A DNA stretch of 64,000 nucleotides from Pithys albifrons albifrons (Eukaryota; Chordata; Aves; Passeriformes; Thamnophilidae), in assembly GCF_047495875.1 (NCBI RefSeq), contig NC_092462.1:29590523-29654522 (forward strand), in the 5' to 3' direction. Shown here in pieces: positions 37,700 through 51,559 of this stretch (positions are counted from its first letter, which is position 1; each line of letters begins with the position of its first letter). The position numbers and the translations under genes were made by a program. The notes below the pieces were generated by a model. It did not search any database. It worked only from the letters and a program-made list of their open reading frames with translations, and had not been told where the DNA came from.

Positions 37700-40350
37700 T
37701 ATAATATCCTCTAGATCTTACACTTAGCAGGTTAAAGCCATTGTCTATGTGATTTTGGTGGTTGGATGACCACAAACAAGACCATTTGGTGTTAAAAGTA
37801 CAGAGGCTGCCAGGGAGCCAGTAAATTGACAGCACCATTCTATGATAAGTTTGGCCATAGGCTGAATGGACAGTTTTTTACCAAACCCTCAGAGTTTTCA
37901 AATAGCTTGAAATCATTTGTGAAGACAGGTAGTGACAGCCATCCTGAGATGATGCTTCCTCACCTACATGCTTCAGCTGGAGAATCCAGGAAGCACTGTT
38001 AACTCCAGCCACTCTACTGGGAGAGCTGGGACCAGCCGTGAGGGCACTGGTGAGCATTACTGGTGTAAAACTCCAAGATGCCTGCCTTGTAGCAGGTGAA
38101 ATCAGTCTCTGCTTGATAATACACAGGGCCATGAGAAGTAACAGCCTGACAGTATGTGATTTCTGTGATCCTCTGAGCAAAAACCCCAATCCATCATCCA
38201 AAAGCTGCCCTTTTGTCGACACTGGCACCCCAGATTCTGTGCAACTGGCCCAGTACAAGGACAGAGGGGGACCCAGATGTGGGCTTGTGGCATTTGAGCT
38301 CATGGGCTCACATGTATAGAAAAAAAAACAGATAAGAGCCAGGAATGCAAGTGGTCCTGAAATAGTGGTAAGGGCAGCTGGGGAATGCCTCATATGGATA
38401 CATGGGCTGGGGCAGTGGGGCTTGGTATGCAAGGAGGTGACACCTGCCCCCCACACTCAGTGTCACATTTCACTCCCGAGAAGACTCACATAGGGTGAGT
38501 GACATGTGCTGTGTCTCAAAGGCACTGTGGAGACTGTCCTTGGCCTGCCCCACAGGGAGCTACAAGAGGAGAGGGATCATTCTCCCCAGCAGTTTGCAGA
38601 GCTTGAGCTGGCCTCCATGGAACTTTGAGTGATAAAGAATGGTCCCACCTGTCAAGCCATGAAGACCAGACTGCTTTGCCTGGTCCAACTGCTTGCCAGC
38701 TGTGTTTCTTATAGCTTCCTAGAGTGCCAGGCAGCCCTTCCAATTGCATGGCATGTGCTCTATGTGTCAAATGCAAAAGTACTGCTGTCAATGTCATCTA
38801 AGAGGTCCCCAAGCCTGACCACCAAGGTAGGACTCCAGAAGGTGCACAGCCCTCCCTGGCCTCCCTCTGGGATGTCCCAGGCCTGTGCTGTGGCACAGCT
38901 CTCCCTACTGCCCTTCCAGGTTTCCCAGCCTCAGACTTTGCCTTCCTGGGTGAAGTTTAGAAGGCACAGACAGTCACAAAATTCTCATCACGGGTTGCCA
39001 CTGTTGGCCTGGTTTAGGGAACATCACAGGGAGAGAGGAAAAGATGGCCTCCATAAGTTTCCATGTCTCATAGGACTCTGCAGTGGTGCTTATCATTGTC
39101 CTGTCCCACAGGCAATCTCCTCAAGTCTGGGCTGAAGTGTCTGACCCAAAGCCAGTGGAGACATAGCCATCAGACAAAAGTGTAAATTCAGGGGCAGATC
39201 AAAGTCAGGTTTCGGCTCCAAAAAGTGGAGCAGTGGCTGGAAGCTCCCTTATGGTTTGCCTTTCCTATGCTGGATGAGTTTTTCTCTTACCAGAGGTTGT
39301 GACCCAGTTTCTGTTTCAGTGACCAGGTCTGACAGTGATCATACAAAAGAAGCCCCTGGCCTTTCCTGAGAACTCTTTCCTGGGTCATATGAGATATTTT
39401 GATCTATGGACCCTAGCATGAGGAGAAACAGACTCCTTTCTGGGTTAAGCTAGAGATTGTAAGAGACAGGCATGGGCTGGTATCTGGGAGGAGCATTCTA
39501 GATGAGTATAGTGCCAAACAAAGTGGCAGCCAGGTGCTATGTGGCCATGTGATACTGGAGACTATTTTTCAACCTATAAGTAAATCTTGTTCTTACCTTG
39601 CTCTTCCTTCCATCTTGAAAAAGTTTATTCAAGCTCTCTCCATTTTTTTCAGTTGCTGAATACCTTTTAATGTCAGTCTGGGCTAGGATTGGAGGAAAAA
39701 GCAAGTGGGTGCTCACGCTTAGCAACTGTAGCCAACAAAGATGTGTGCTCCATGGGTATCCTCACCAAGTCCGCTGTGTTGGTGGTGGGTGTTCTTTGGC
39801 ATGCACAGGGCTAATGTCTGAATAGTTCAGCCTTACCTCCCAGCTTCAAACAAATTTAGTGAACAAACGGCTTCCAGAAGATGCCTCCAGCAAGAAGCAC
39901 TGTCTCCCTGTCATCCCTCTGGGGACTGCAAGGTTTCCTTTCCCTGGTTGTCTGGACTTCCTGGGAGGTCGCTGTTGATCTGCCTGAGGCACAAGCAGCT
40001 ACATCTTACACAGGTGCTTCTGTACAGCTCCTTCCTCAGGGTCCTTGTCACCACAGAGTTTAGTCTAACCCAGACATTTCCTCTAGGCAGACCTGGAGGA
40101 TGGCAGTGGAAATGTGAATGCAGTGGGAATGCAAGAGGAACATGGGAGCCTCAGCTCTGCGGAGGTTTTGAAAGGTTGGCAAAGAGTCCATTGAGTAAAG
40201 TGCCTGTTTCATATCCAGTGGAGATGCAATGTAAACATGCCAAAAATCCTCTGCCTGCAATCCTCTCCACAAACTCAGAATGAGCTGTTGGGAAACCAGC
40301 TGCAGACTGTTGCTCAGCCTTCACCTCCTTTCTGCTCCTGGCCTGCTTTG
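37700..40350. other. Intergenic DNA, nothing recognised
   Basis: No coding exon, RNA gene or classified repeat that I can support lies between the CR1 tail and the (TC)n run. Confidence 0.5.
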
Positions 40351-40357
40351 CTTCCAT

Positions 40358-40378
40358 TCTCTCTCTCTCTCTCTCTCT
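40358..40378. repeat. (TC)n microsatellite
   Basis: About ten uninterrupted TC units in a pyrimidine-rich stretch. Confidence 0.95.
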
Positions 40379-40910
40379 TCCCTGTGTAGTGGTGTTCAAG
40401 AGTGAAGTGAAACAAGGACTGAATGAAGCAGTAGAAATCTTGGCTACCTCCACAGAAGTGCAGGAAACTGGGCATGTCCAAGGGAGTAGGCTCCAGTAGT
40501 CAGAAATGAAGCATCAAGGAATTTCAACTCTGCCCAGTGCTGAACTGATGGGAATAGTCCCTCTGCTTTGCCCCTGTGGTAGGTGGTAGAGGACTCCATG
40601 GGGCCTTTGCCTGCCTGGTTTGGAACATCTCCTTCCCTCATTACATGGGGAGCAGGAGGTCTGTGCTGACTGCCAATCACATGGAAATGGTGAACTGTGT
40701 GCATGTATGTGCCTATGGTCTTCAGCAGATCTGGCCCTAGGTGATGAGTATTTCTTTCTAGAATCTACTATTTTCTTGTATTTATTATGTTCAGTGTTAA
40801 TTTTCACAAGATTTTAAAGTATTGGATTGTTAGGCAGTACATCAAACTTTCAATAAATGATACTAATTCCTACACCCACAGAATTTACTGCAACGTTTAA
40901 ATTTAATCTG

Positions 40911-40969
40911 TACTATGCTGATTTATGATGAGCAGCTGTACTATCCCAGATTTATGATGAGCAGAGCTG
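40911..40969. repeat. Two-copy tandem duplication, about 28-31 bp units
   Basis: Two adjacent units both begin TACTAT and share the 16-base core GATTTATGATGAGCAG (40,920-40,935 and 40,949-40,964). The second unit carries a small internal insertion. It is a local slippage-type duplication in AT-rich non-coding DNA. Confidence 0.85.
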
Positions 40970-41811
40970 CTACATAGGGTGATGTGCTCTATAGCTGTTG
41001 CCTATGCAGCCCTGGAGCAAAAAGTCAGCACAGACTCCCTCCAGGCATTGAGCTGCAGCTGGAGAGAGGAACCACCAGGCTCCCGTGTCCCTCTCAGGTG
41101 TCTGGGGGTCAGAATCCCCTCAGTGAAGAAGCATTCCCCTAGCACCCTGCTGGGATGTGGTCAGACTTGGCAGGTGCTTGATCACCTCTCAGATACCCTT
41201 GGGATGAAGTGCTTGTGTCCAGTCAGGCTGGTATGGCTCAGCAGTAGCTACAAAACATCAGCCACCCCTGAGGTGCTGATCCTCAGGTGTCTGCACTGGT
41301 ACTGGGCATCTGACTACAACCCTTCCTCCAGAGGTAGGCAGGACACTTGAGAAAACATTTGGCAGCTGGTTTCATGGGAGGCCTTCAAGGCCAAAGTCTC
41401 ACCCAGTTTTTGCTGCCTGGCTGGGGCTGTTTCAATAAGCCACAGTTATTTATCATGCCCTCTGGAGCTCCCGCTGTGCTGTGCTCTGCCTTGAAGGCTG
41501 CCTGGGCTCAGAGATCTCACCAAGGCTGGGAGGTGCTGGCAGGCTCAGACAGACTGAATTTCTGAGTGGGTAGCCCCAGGGTTATCTCTGAAAGACCAAA
41601 TAGCCTGGCAGGTTATATGCATATGTGGCTAATAGAGTAGGTTTCACAGCCCTTGAGCTTGTCCCAGTTACCTTCTGTCTCCTTTATTGCTTTTATCATG
41701 TCCCTAGACAGCCTGGGACAGCCTTAATTGGAGATGGGAGCCCTGATGGTGGATGCAAGGTTACATATGTGCTTTTCCCTCAGGAATAAGACAATCCGTA
41801 TCTTGGAACAG

Positions 41812-42150
41812 AAACATAGAACCATAGAATACCCTGAGTTGGAAGGCAAAAACAAGGATTATCCAGTCCAACTACTGCCTCTGCACAGGACAACCCCAAG
41901 AATCAGGCCATGTGCCTGAGAGCATTGTCCAAATGCTTTTTGAATCTGTCAGGCTTGTTGCTGTGATCACTTCCCTGTGGAGCCTTGTTGCAGTGCCCAA
42001 CCACCCTCTCAATGAAAAACCTTTTCCTTATACTTAGCCCAAACCTTCCTTGATACAGCTTCATGCTGTTTCCTCAGGTCATGTCAGTGGTCACCAGAGA
42101 GATCAGTGCTTGTCCCTCCCCTTCCCCTCATGAGTAAGCTGTAGACCACA
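41812..42150 (-). mobile_element. CR1 LINE 3' fragment
   Basis: Minus-strand CR1 remnant. The plus strand begins with a degenerate octamer complement (CATAGAACCATAGAAT), then 'CCTGAGTTGGAAG', then text for the 3' extension and the end of ORF2 up to about 42,150 (CCTCTCAATGAAAAACC near 42,004). It is truncated at its 5' side and inactive. Confidence 0.9.
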
Positions 42151-42154
42151 ATGA

Positions 42155-45100
42155 GGCATGCATTAGATACATGGACAGCTCACACATGCAGAAATTTTGG
42201 GCTGCCCTCTCTTTAGCCTGGTATCTCCACACCACACAGGCTGCTCAGGACCATTTCTCACCCCAGCAATGTGGGATGCAATGACAATCACAGCCAGCAG
42301 CTCCTGTGTGACGGCACCACATGCATTGTCCCCATCTCCCTGCCAGCCAGCTCAGGCAGTGCTGTTTGCTCATGGTGGTGTCATCTGCCCCTTGGTTTGT
42401 CCCCAAAAGCCATAAGGCCATGGGGCTGGATCAGCACACCTCTACTCATAGGAAGCAAGAGCCCAGTAGTCATAGTCCCAAGGCTCACATGTCTTTGGTT
42501 CCCCCCCAGAAAAAAGGTAGGTGGGCCATATATTTTTACTAAGTGCTTTAATCTGTAGCTGCCCAGAGCTCTAGTTTGCAGTAGATATGTTACTATAGCC
42601 AACCCCAGGGCTTTCCAAAGGGACTGGCAGCATCTGCTCACAAGCCTACTGTTCCCTGCAAAGCTCTGCAGGGATAAAAGCATATCCCAAGGGTGCTCAG
42701 GGCAAGAGAAAAGCAAGTGGTCTCATTGAAAGCAGAGTAAGCAGCCCACATTGCCTTGTTGCTTCATGTCTTTGGTTGACAGCACTGCAGATATGAAGTG
42801 AGGTCCTGCAAGGAGGTTTCCTGCCTCTACCGGGCTTGATTTTAATGGAACCTACTTTCCTGGAACCTGGATATACTAAGGACCCTGTGCTTGGGTCTAA
42901 AGTTGATGTATGGCTTGCTGTTGACTTGTGAGTTTAAAAAGTTTTGAGAAAGGAACACACAGACTGACTGGCCAGTATTAAACAACCCCTGCTTGTAGGA
43001 AATGGGGTTAAAACCAAAATGAGGTGGAGAGAATGAAAGAGGGTGCTGCCCTGAAAGAAGAAAATGAGTGCAGTGCTTTATGTCCTGGGACTTAGCGGCA
43101 CAGTGCCTCCAAGGGACAACAAAATACTCAGTGCTGGCACTTCCACATTGCTCTGAAGCAAAAATGCAGAAGAGACTGCCCACTTCCAGAAAGGCAGCTG
43201 TGCTCTGGAAGGTGGATGTGACTTCCCTGTGTGTTTGGGCATCTCCTGGGAGACTGATAGTCTCTGAGAAAGGCCTTTGCACACCTTAAAAATGAGGACC
43301 TCAGTAGCTCCTGGGCACCCTACTTGAATAGACAGGCCAGATTACAGGAGATTTAAAAATCTTCCCTCAGGTTTTCCAGGGAGAGCTGGTGGGGCGTCTC
43401 ACCAACAGCCACCTGAGACAAGGTTAAGTTACAGTGAGCAGTAGCGTAGGCAAAACCTTTTACATTTATTCATTTAAACTTCATTAAAATTCTTGCAGTA
43501 AAATGAAAGAAATACTGCATCTTGGAAATAAAAATTCTGCCCTGAGATGGGAGACTAACCCCCAAAGCAGTCTTGGCAAGCCCATTTGAATACTTCTTAT
43601 ATGAAAATTGAGGCAGTGTCAGAGCCATGACTGCAGGACTCTTTTCCACTTGTTTTCCAGTCTTGTCCCAGTGAGTTTAACATGGCAGTGTTGTCCCAGA
43701 TGTTGAGCTCCAGAGATGCTGAGCTAACTGCAGGGCCCCCTGGAGGTTTAGGATTGTTTTAAATAACGTGGGCTGCTTGATTAACTGAACCAGCCTCTCT
43801 GTCAACATACTTGCAATGTATGCCAAACATGCTCCATTTTGGCTTCAAGCACAGTTTCCATTTCATCAATGCAAAAATTAAGTAGGCATAGTATGCCATA
43901 AAGGTAAGAAAATAACCCAGCCCCCCTGCCTGTCAAAACGCAAAAGAAATCCCTCGTTTATTTAACATTACAGGAAAAAACACCATTTAATCTAGCAGCC
44001 ACACAGATAACACTAATTTATCTTGGTTGCTGTGAGCACTGGAAACTTGATACAACAAGGTCCTCTGTGAGAAGGCAATTGTTTCTATTTTTGTGGGGAC
44101 TGGTATTCGTGGGATTAAGCAAGATGCTCTGGATGCAGCCCCAGCCCCCCCATGCTGCTTTTTGGGCAGTGTTTTGCATGGGGCTAAAAGCCCAGTTGCT
44201 GTAAATCAGTATGTGGTGCAGTTTGATCTGGCAGAGAGCAAAGCTGCTGTGAATCATGAAATAAAGCCAAAATGCTCATCCTGCATGACATTTTTGCAAT
44301 CAGTGGGCTTTAGGCAGTGTTTTTTTCTAGAGAAGAATAACAACCCTGCCTGTGTCTCTTGCTCCCATCAAATCTTGAGTGCTCTTCTCATTTGCTTGAG
44401 CATTAGGATTTCTCTGCTGGCTCCAGACTCAAGGCAAACAGATACTTGACAGCAAACACTAAATGCAGCCATTTCAAAGCCCATCACAAAATGTGGACCC
44501 TACAATAGCAAAGAGCTGTAGTTGCCTGAGCTGGTGCCCTTCCTGCTCCAACTGTCCACCCTTCTGGCATCTGCCAGGTAAGAGGAACAGCTGCTGTTGA
44601 TTGACTTTGGGAGCAGGGGTTGCACAGTGATGCCAGACTGCAAGGGGCTCACCCCATCCTGCTGCTTTTCATTTCTTAATCTCATGGTCCAGAGACCTTG
44701 TAGGAGATGGGAAGCTGACAAAAATCCCTAAGCAAATCACATGCTTGGGAAGTGACCAGGTTTGTATCACGTCAAGGCAGTATGATCTCAACTGTTGGGT
44801 CTCATGGGCTAATAATCTCACGGTGAACTGTGGGCAGGCTGATGTTAGCATGTCATTCCTGGGACTCCACACCAGACATTGTCTTCCATGCTCTTGCAGT
44901 ACAAGAAACAGACAGCAAGGCACATTTCCGATGTTGCTGGTATCGTTTCCAGCACTGGCAATCCAGAAGGAAGATATGAATGGGCTGCGGTGAACAAAAG
45001 CACATGTACATCTATTTTAAAGCAGTTTGGGTCTGCAGTACTTGCCATTCTCTCCCCTGGAGTGTGCTGTGCCATCTGCTCCAGTAAGTGCAAGTGCTGA

Positions 45101-48000
45101 TGTGGAAGTGCAGCATCCTGCATCGCAGTCTTCTTGTTCAGCACTGGCGTGCTCTGACCATCTCTTTCTGTGTCTGCCAGGTTGAGGTAACTAGGTTGTT
45201 TAGCACAACATGTTCTTAATTGCTCCTGAACAGGTTTCGGAAAAGAATAAGCCTGGAAATACGTGATGACTCACTGCATGGAAGAAGTAGGGATGCAAAG
45301 AGTACTCCTGCACATGAAATCCTACATCTGGGAATTGCACTGGACTTGAGCTCAAACTCAAGCTGATGGTGTAAGGTGGAAAACTTTACTTCTGGCTGAG
45401 AGTGAGGGTTGGCCACACCACATCCCAGCAGAGCACACTGTCAGCAGGAAGCTGTGCGAGTATGTACCAGCTGCAGCAGGGATACCCTGTTTCACAGGCA
45501 TCTGGCTGCTAGCTGCATGTCTTGAGAGGTCAAGGAAAAGATTAAACCCTACCATGTCTGAGACAGACCTTAGGAATGTCTAGGAAAGGAACAAAATGGA
45601 AATGCTACTTGTAGCAATTCATCTGCAGCCAGGGTGTGCCCATGTCTCAGATGCTCTGCACAACAGTGGTCTCATCAGTGCTAGGGAAAAGCACTACGTA
45701 TTTTTAAAGCTCTGGGGTAGTTTCTACACCAAGAACAGGGTACATACATTCAGCTCTGAGGGCTGATGAGAGACAGCTGTGAGCAGGCAAGGAGGAACTG
45801 TTCTTCACCAGGTTAAACTCTTGGGTGTCCTGATAGAAGGTAGCAAATGGAGCTGGTTTCTTTCCACATGCTGAGCTGAGAAGAGAAAGTCCCTGCTGTA
45901 GTATACTGAGGTTTGCAAGAGTTCAAAAAGGGATACCTTGAATAAAAAGCCATCAAGGGCTATTAGATGGAGTCACCATGTCTGGCTCAAGAAATGCTGA
46001 TCACTGGAACTTGGGTGAGGTTTCAGGAAGAACTGCACGTTTTCCCAGTTCTTTCCTCTTTAAGCATAGTTTCTTCTTCTTTGTGGCTTTTTTTTTCCCC
46101 CTTACTTTTGTTCAAAGCTCCTCGAGGGACAGGAAAGGGGGCAATGTGTGGAGCACAGGCTGTCCCAGGGTTATAATGCTTTATTGCTCACTGGCAATAA
46201 GCAAGATCAGCTGTGATAGCCTGAGAGGAGGGCAGATTGGTCTGTTTTATAGCCTCCCCACGGCTCTCAGGACTGGTTGGAGTCATTAAAGTGACCCTGA
46301 AAAGTGTTGGCAGAGGATGAAGTTTGCTGTTGCTTCCTACAGGCACTCCTTCACCATGTGCTTCGCATCACAGTGGGCTGCACTGTTGCCTCAGGTCTAG
46401 AGCAATCACAGTGGGTGAGGTTTTAATACAAACACTGACAGCAGGTATCAGTGACTCCAGGGCAATACCATGAGACAAGGAGGACATCCTGGTCCAGGAC
46501 AACAATTGCGCTACTGGGAGCCAGAAACAAGTGGACCAAGATCCCAACCTGCACTGTGATGTTCATGGAGGGAATATGCATGGGTGGCTTAGATGAGAAG
46601 CCATGGTATACATGTCCTAGTGCCTGCTCCAGCTGAGCCTTGCATCAGCGGCCAAGGGCAGATACAGCCTCCACTATGTAGAAAATGAAGAAAAATCTGC
46701 AGAGTCAGAAAGCCAACCCCCCCTCTAAAAAAAAAAATAGAAATCTGGTCAAAGATGGTTGGGGAGCAACTGTTCTGGGGGCATGTTAAAACCAGGCTGG
46801 TTTTCCAAACAATGGTTAATCAGATGTTTACTTGTGAAGTTACATGTATCTAGAGAAGAGATGAATCAGAGAAATAATTTTCTTGGTAGGCCTTATTAGG
46901 CTGCCAAAACCAGTGATATGATGCTAACGGGTATCTTTGATGCTGGACCAATATTGGGTTGGCTATTTGTGAAAGAGGAGGACCTTTTCTTGTTATTTGA
47001 ATTTTTACTCTGTTAGGTAATGAGCTCAGCCAAGGGATACAGTGAGAAAGCATCTTTACCATGGCTTGAAGAGATATGTGCAGAACCAGAGACAGGGTAT
47101 GGGCAAGGAGGAACTTGAACCTATTAAACAGAGGATGGAAAAACAGAATAGAAAAGAAGACCTCTGAGCTTTTTTTTTTTCCGTCTCTTTTTCCTGGGCT
47201 AGTTTCCTGGTCCAAATCAAACCTGGCAGGTCCTGATCATAAAAGTTAGAAATGCATTGGTGTGAGGTGGCATCTTGGCTAAAAGCAGGGCTGGAGGGGT
47301 AAGTAAGAAGTGTGTGTGATGGTGTGGCTGCTGTGAAGAGTAGAGGGACTCTGTCAGAAAGCATGGTGGAGCACAGAGATGAGGCCAGAGGAGGCAGTGA
47401 AGGGTCAGCCACTGCCCGTGACAGCTGACAAGACATCCATAATGACAAATGAAATCCAAATCATTATAAGGGGCAGTGAATGTGGCCCCTTATCCAGCCA
47501 TGGCATTGGTCAATATTTGCAGGTAATCTCACCCACCTGTGCAGGGGACACTCAGCTGCTGATGGGTGTGTTGCTCACCTTTGCACTCTCTTGGCCATAC
47601 CCTGCAGCAAGGGGGAGCAGCAGCACTTCATGTTGCTTTGAATGTCTTATCCAAGGTACATTGACCTCATGGACCTGCCTGACAGGAGACACCTCAGTGG
47701 AGCAAGGTATCAAACAATCCTTTAACACCCATATAGGTGTGTGTGAATCTATATATGCATCTGTCTCTATAGCTATGTCTGTATACACACAGATGAATGT
47801 GTCAGGAAGTGCAGGCCGCTAACGTCCTATTAGAACAGCTGTCTCACAGAGACTTGCAAAACTGCAACACTAGGGAGATGCTTCTGCCCTGTTGGTGTGG
47901 GTTGGCAGTGATTTTTCCTTCCTGCTCCCAGTGTGGAGATAGGTCAGACCCCAGAGACAGGTCAGAGGAGGCCAGGAGACTTTGTCCCTTATCATCCTAT
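42155..48000. other. Intergenic DNA, nothing recognised
   Basis: I see no defensible gene or classified repeat. The stretch contains short A or T homopolymers (for example near 46,725 and 47,169) and a weak TATA/TGTA-rich patch near 47,735-47,800. Confidence 0.5.
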
Positions 48001-48147
48001 TTGAACTAAACTTCCTTGCAGCGTCTGTATCCCCTTGTCCCACCTCCTCAGCAAGGCTGCAGGGAAGCTTTGAGCATGGTTTGGTGACAACCTGTGAGGC
48101 TCAAAGGTGGGATGTGCGACAGGGGCGCTGTTAGGCCGAGCATGGGC

Positions 48148-48421
48148 TATGGCATCTCCAGGTTGAGTTCCTGATTTCCTCCTCCATTCTGCCCAGGTCT
48201 CATGGATAACTCGCTGAGCCTGGGAGTGCGAGAGCACAACAGGCAGGACCTTCCTGCAGCCTTCCGTTGCCCCCCAGTGGCGGATTGGAGAGGCACCACA
48301 GGCATATCCTAAGGGTGAAGAAGCCCCGATGGGAGATGTGAGGGAGCTGTGGCGTCTCAACGTGAAGGTTCTGATTTCTTTCTCGATCTTCCCCAGATCT
48401 CACAGGTAACTCTCAGCAGGC
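48148..48421. repeat. Direct repeat pair, about 75 bp each, spaced 203 bp
   Basis: The segment at 48,148-48,222 resembles the segment at 48,351-48,421. On the plus strand both read approximately TGGC[AG]TCTC-(A)C-[AG]GGTT-...-CTGATTTC-TC-...-CCCAG[AG]TCTCA-GGAT/GTAACTC. Aligned by eye the two copies keep the order of all blocks with scattered substitutions and small gaps. This is a diverged tandem duplication with a unit of about 200 bp. No known family comes to mind. Confidence 0.7.
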
Positions 48422-48538
48422 TGGGGAAGAGTGGGGTGACCAAGATGTGGTGGAAATGCAATCACAAGCCTAGAGCTTTTTGGGAAGCAGCAAACCTTTT
48501 TTGGAACCTTTCAGGGCAGTAAACAGTACCTTCTGGGT

Positions 48539-48637
48539 TTATTTCCCAAAATCAATGAAAGAGCTCAAAACTGGCTCAATTTCCTCATCCGGATAATTCA
48601 CTTGCTTCTTAAAAAGATCCCTCTCTTCTGTTGTATT
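48539..48637 (-). CDS. Exon-like segment, possible terminal coding exon, 32 residues
   Basis: On the minus strand a strong acceptor (CTTTTTGTTTCAG) is followed directly by 32 open codons and a stop. The peptide begins NTTEERDLFKKQ and ends SSFIDFGK; its balanced composition looks more like coding sequence than the surroundings. The open frame extends upstream through the acceptor to 48,886 without a stop, so the segment could also be part of a 115-codon frame. The stop codon lies inside an AATAAA hexamer. I do not recognise the protein, and I could not find a convincing preceding exon to the right. It may be a terminal exon, an exon relic or chance. Confidence 0.3.
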   Translation of the reverse strand, partial: NTTEERDLFKKQVNYPDEEIEPVLSSFIDFGK

Positions 48638-48889
48638 CTGAAACAAAAAGCATGAGGGCAAACGCATCAGGTTTCCAATCCCATCTAGGGTGTTGAGAAC
48701 AGTGTACTTCTTGTTACTGCCTAGAACAAAAAATTGTTTCCTGAGTGCATTCATAAAATTAATCCTCCAAATGGCCTGAATGTTGTTTCTTTCAAAACCC
48801 CTTTTAATTAATGAAAAGAACACTGTGGTAAAGAAGGTTGTTACTTTAACCATCTTGCCAAGTGCTAGTATTTCCTTGTTTTCCACAAT

Positions 48890-51555
48890 AGTGCTTTAGT
48901 TTTGTAAACTTAAATTTTTCAAGGCTGTTTAGCCTTTGGGAGGCAGGAGGATTTACCCACCCACAGGTCTCAGTGTTGGTGTCCCTTCTGCCTGTGCTGA
49001 GGCTCTTGGAGACAGGAGGTGTGAGATTACTGTGTTACCCATTAAAATACCCACCAAGGCAGGTGCTGCCACTGCAGCTGTTTGCTTTGGGGCTGGGGCT
49101 GGCCACAAGCGTATAGATTGGAGGGACATTTAAGGAAAAAAAAAAGACAAAGCTGCTAAAAGAGCAAGGTAAAAAACAGCAAATGAAAGACAGTCTCTGC
49201 AGTTGTTTCCAATCCCTCTGGAAGAGCATCTGTCATCCACTACACAAGGCTCTCCCCAGCCAGAGTTACTGGGACTACCTGGTCTGCCAGGGATTCTGGG
49301 CACTGCACTAGGGTACCACTTTTGCAAGTCTTGTGGAAGTGTTGCAGTCAGTGTGGCTGATGCTTTGGGCTGCTGTGGGCCAGACCCTATAGTAGGAGTT
49401 CTTGGGGGCACATTGTTTAGCCTTTTGTTCAGGATTGGAAAAGGGATTTTTGTTACCTGGAAAAAGCTTCAGATTTTGAAACTGAAATTAAAAATACCTT
49501 TATTAAAATAGTTTGGTATGCTCTTAATTTTTATTTTTAGCAACTTAAGCACTGAATAAGATTATTCCCTAGGAAGAAATAGGCATTTCATGAAATCCAG
49601 TTTTAATGCTGGCATAAATTTTAGTCAGCACATTACAGGCAGTTTAGTTTGAGCATGGCCAGGCCACACAGCACAAAGGCAAGTAAAGCTGTACTTTCTT
49701 TATGGGAACAAGCTTGCAGAAACTTGATAACTGATGTGAGGGAGGATGTCCCACTGATTGGGGGGGGAGGGATGTTGTGTGCGTTGTGGTCTTTTTTTTT
49801 TGTGCATGTTTTTGGTTTTTTCATTTTTTTACAGCATGATGTCCCTTACCTTTAGGAAAAGAATGATTAAAAGTTACTGGGAAGGAACAGGAATAGTTTA
49901 ACACTTCTTACACCAATAAAGAGAAGAGAATTTGATCAATCATATAGCAGAAAAGATACATGCAATTTTATATGAACAATATAAAATCAATCACACTATT
50001 TAATGTGGAACTGCCTTTGGATTTTTGACAAAAAATTGCTGTACTTGGATGCAAATGTTACTTTAGACTTATTGCGATACTCTGCTAGACTTTTTTATGG
50101 TCTTTATATTTTGCATGTTGCTGTTCAAGTGAGCAGAGATTTCCTCCCTCTCATTTTAGTGCCAGTCTTCTCCTTAGTCTCCTTGAGCTTTTGGAGGCAG
50201 AGAAGGGAGAATCCAAATGTCAGTGAGAAAAGGAGACTTTCCTTCTGATGGAAATGTTAAGAAAAACCTGAAAATATAAAAAAATCTTCAAAAGCCTAGG
50301 GAAAAAAATGACCATTACCTCAAAGAGAAGGTGGTACTGTATGTGAGTATGAATATAATTATGTACAGTGAGCTACTGTCTGTACATGCATATACCTATA
50401 TGTTCTATTTATACACATATATTTAAAATACTTTGACTTAAAATCATACTTCTAAAAATATCTCTTGCATTTTAAGAGGCTGGCCACACCAGGTGTCGTC
50501 TCCATCACTGCTGCCTCAGGTCCCCAAACTAATTCTCAGGTGCACTGGGCATTTTTACTGTACCCACTACCTTCTGGACCCTTTTTCACAGTCCCTCTGC
50601 TGCCACTTGCCCTTCCCAGCCATCTGCTGTGAGAGTTACTGCTTTGATTGTGTGCTTACACCGTGGGGATAACCTGAAATGGGGGGAATGCAGAGGCCAT
50701 GCTGGAACTAAATTGAACACAAGGACAGGTGGGCACAGAGAGCCCACTAGTCTCCCAGGAGCGATGCATGTTGCAACCTCCAGCCCAGGGAAATATTAGG
50801 GACTTGCACATCCAGCTGGGCAGGCTGCCATGGCCCCTTTCCAGCCTGAGAAAAGGACATGGAAAGCAAGAATAGGACTGTACATGCTTGACAACCCAGG
50901 GAGGCAGGGAGGTCCATTCTGGGTCCTCTGCAAAGTGCTGTCCACTTCTTTTGATCAGAGAGGTATTGCTCTTGCAGAGGGTGTCCCTCTGTTCCCTTCC
51001 ATGGTTGGTCCTTACAGAGATACAGGCTCAGTGCCTGGGTGGAGGCACTGCTGGACATAGGTCTGAGAGGGAGCAGAGCTGGGGGTACAAGATAGATCCC
51101 CAGAGAGCTACCACAGATCTTGGCACTTGCCTGAAGGTGTGAGGATGGCCTTGGAGTGCCTTGATGCTGTTCTGTCTTTTCCACTCACTCCCCTGACCAC
51201 TAGGACCACCTTGCCTGATGTTCCTGTCCCAAGGATGCTTATCATCCTTGGGATCTGAAGACTTGTGTTCCCTGGGAACTGCCTGGGGAAACCAATTGCC
51301 CAGGGTTACTGGGATGCTGCGCAGGGAGGGCAGACAGCTGTGTGAATCTGCACCCCTGGGCTGCAGCACTGGTAGGGGTCTGTATTAGGGTTGTGCCGCA
51401 GTGGAGAGGTTTGATGGAAAGGTTGGAGAGGATGAGTGCACAGCACCACAGGCCATGGATGCACTTAAAATACAGACCAGTCTTGGGGGTGGCTAGACAC
51501 TCATGCCAACACTATGCAGATGGTCAGGAGACAAGTCAAAAGTGGTGGAGGGGCA
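48890..51555. other. Intergenic DNA upstream of the LRP gene
   Basis: Between about 49,500 and 50,480 the sequence is AT-rich; from about 50,700 it becomes GC-richer toward the LRP promoter. No gene or classified repeat could be supported. Confidence 0.5.
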
Positions 51556-51559
51556 GCAC

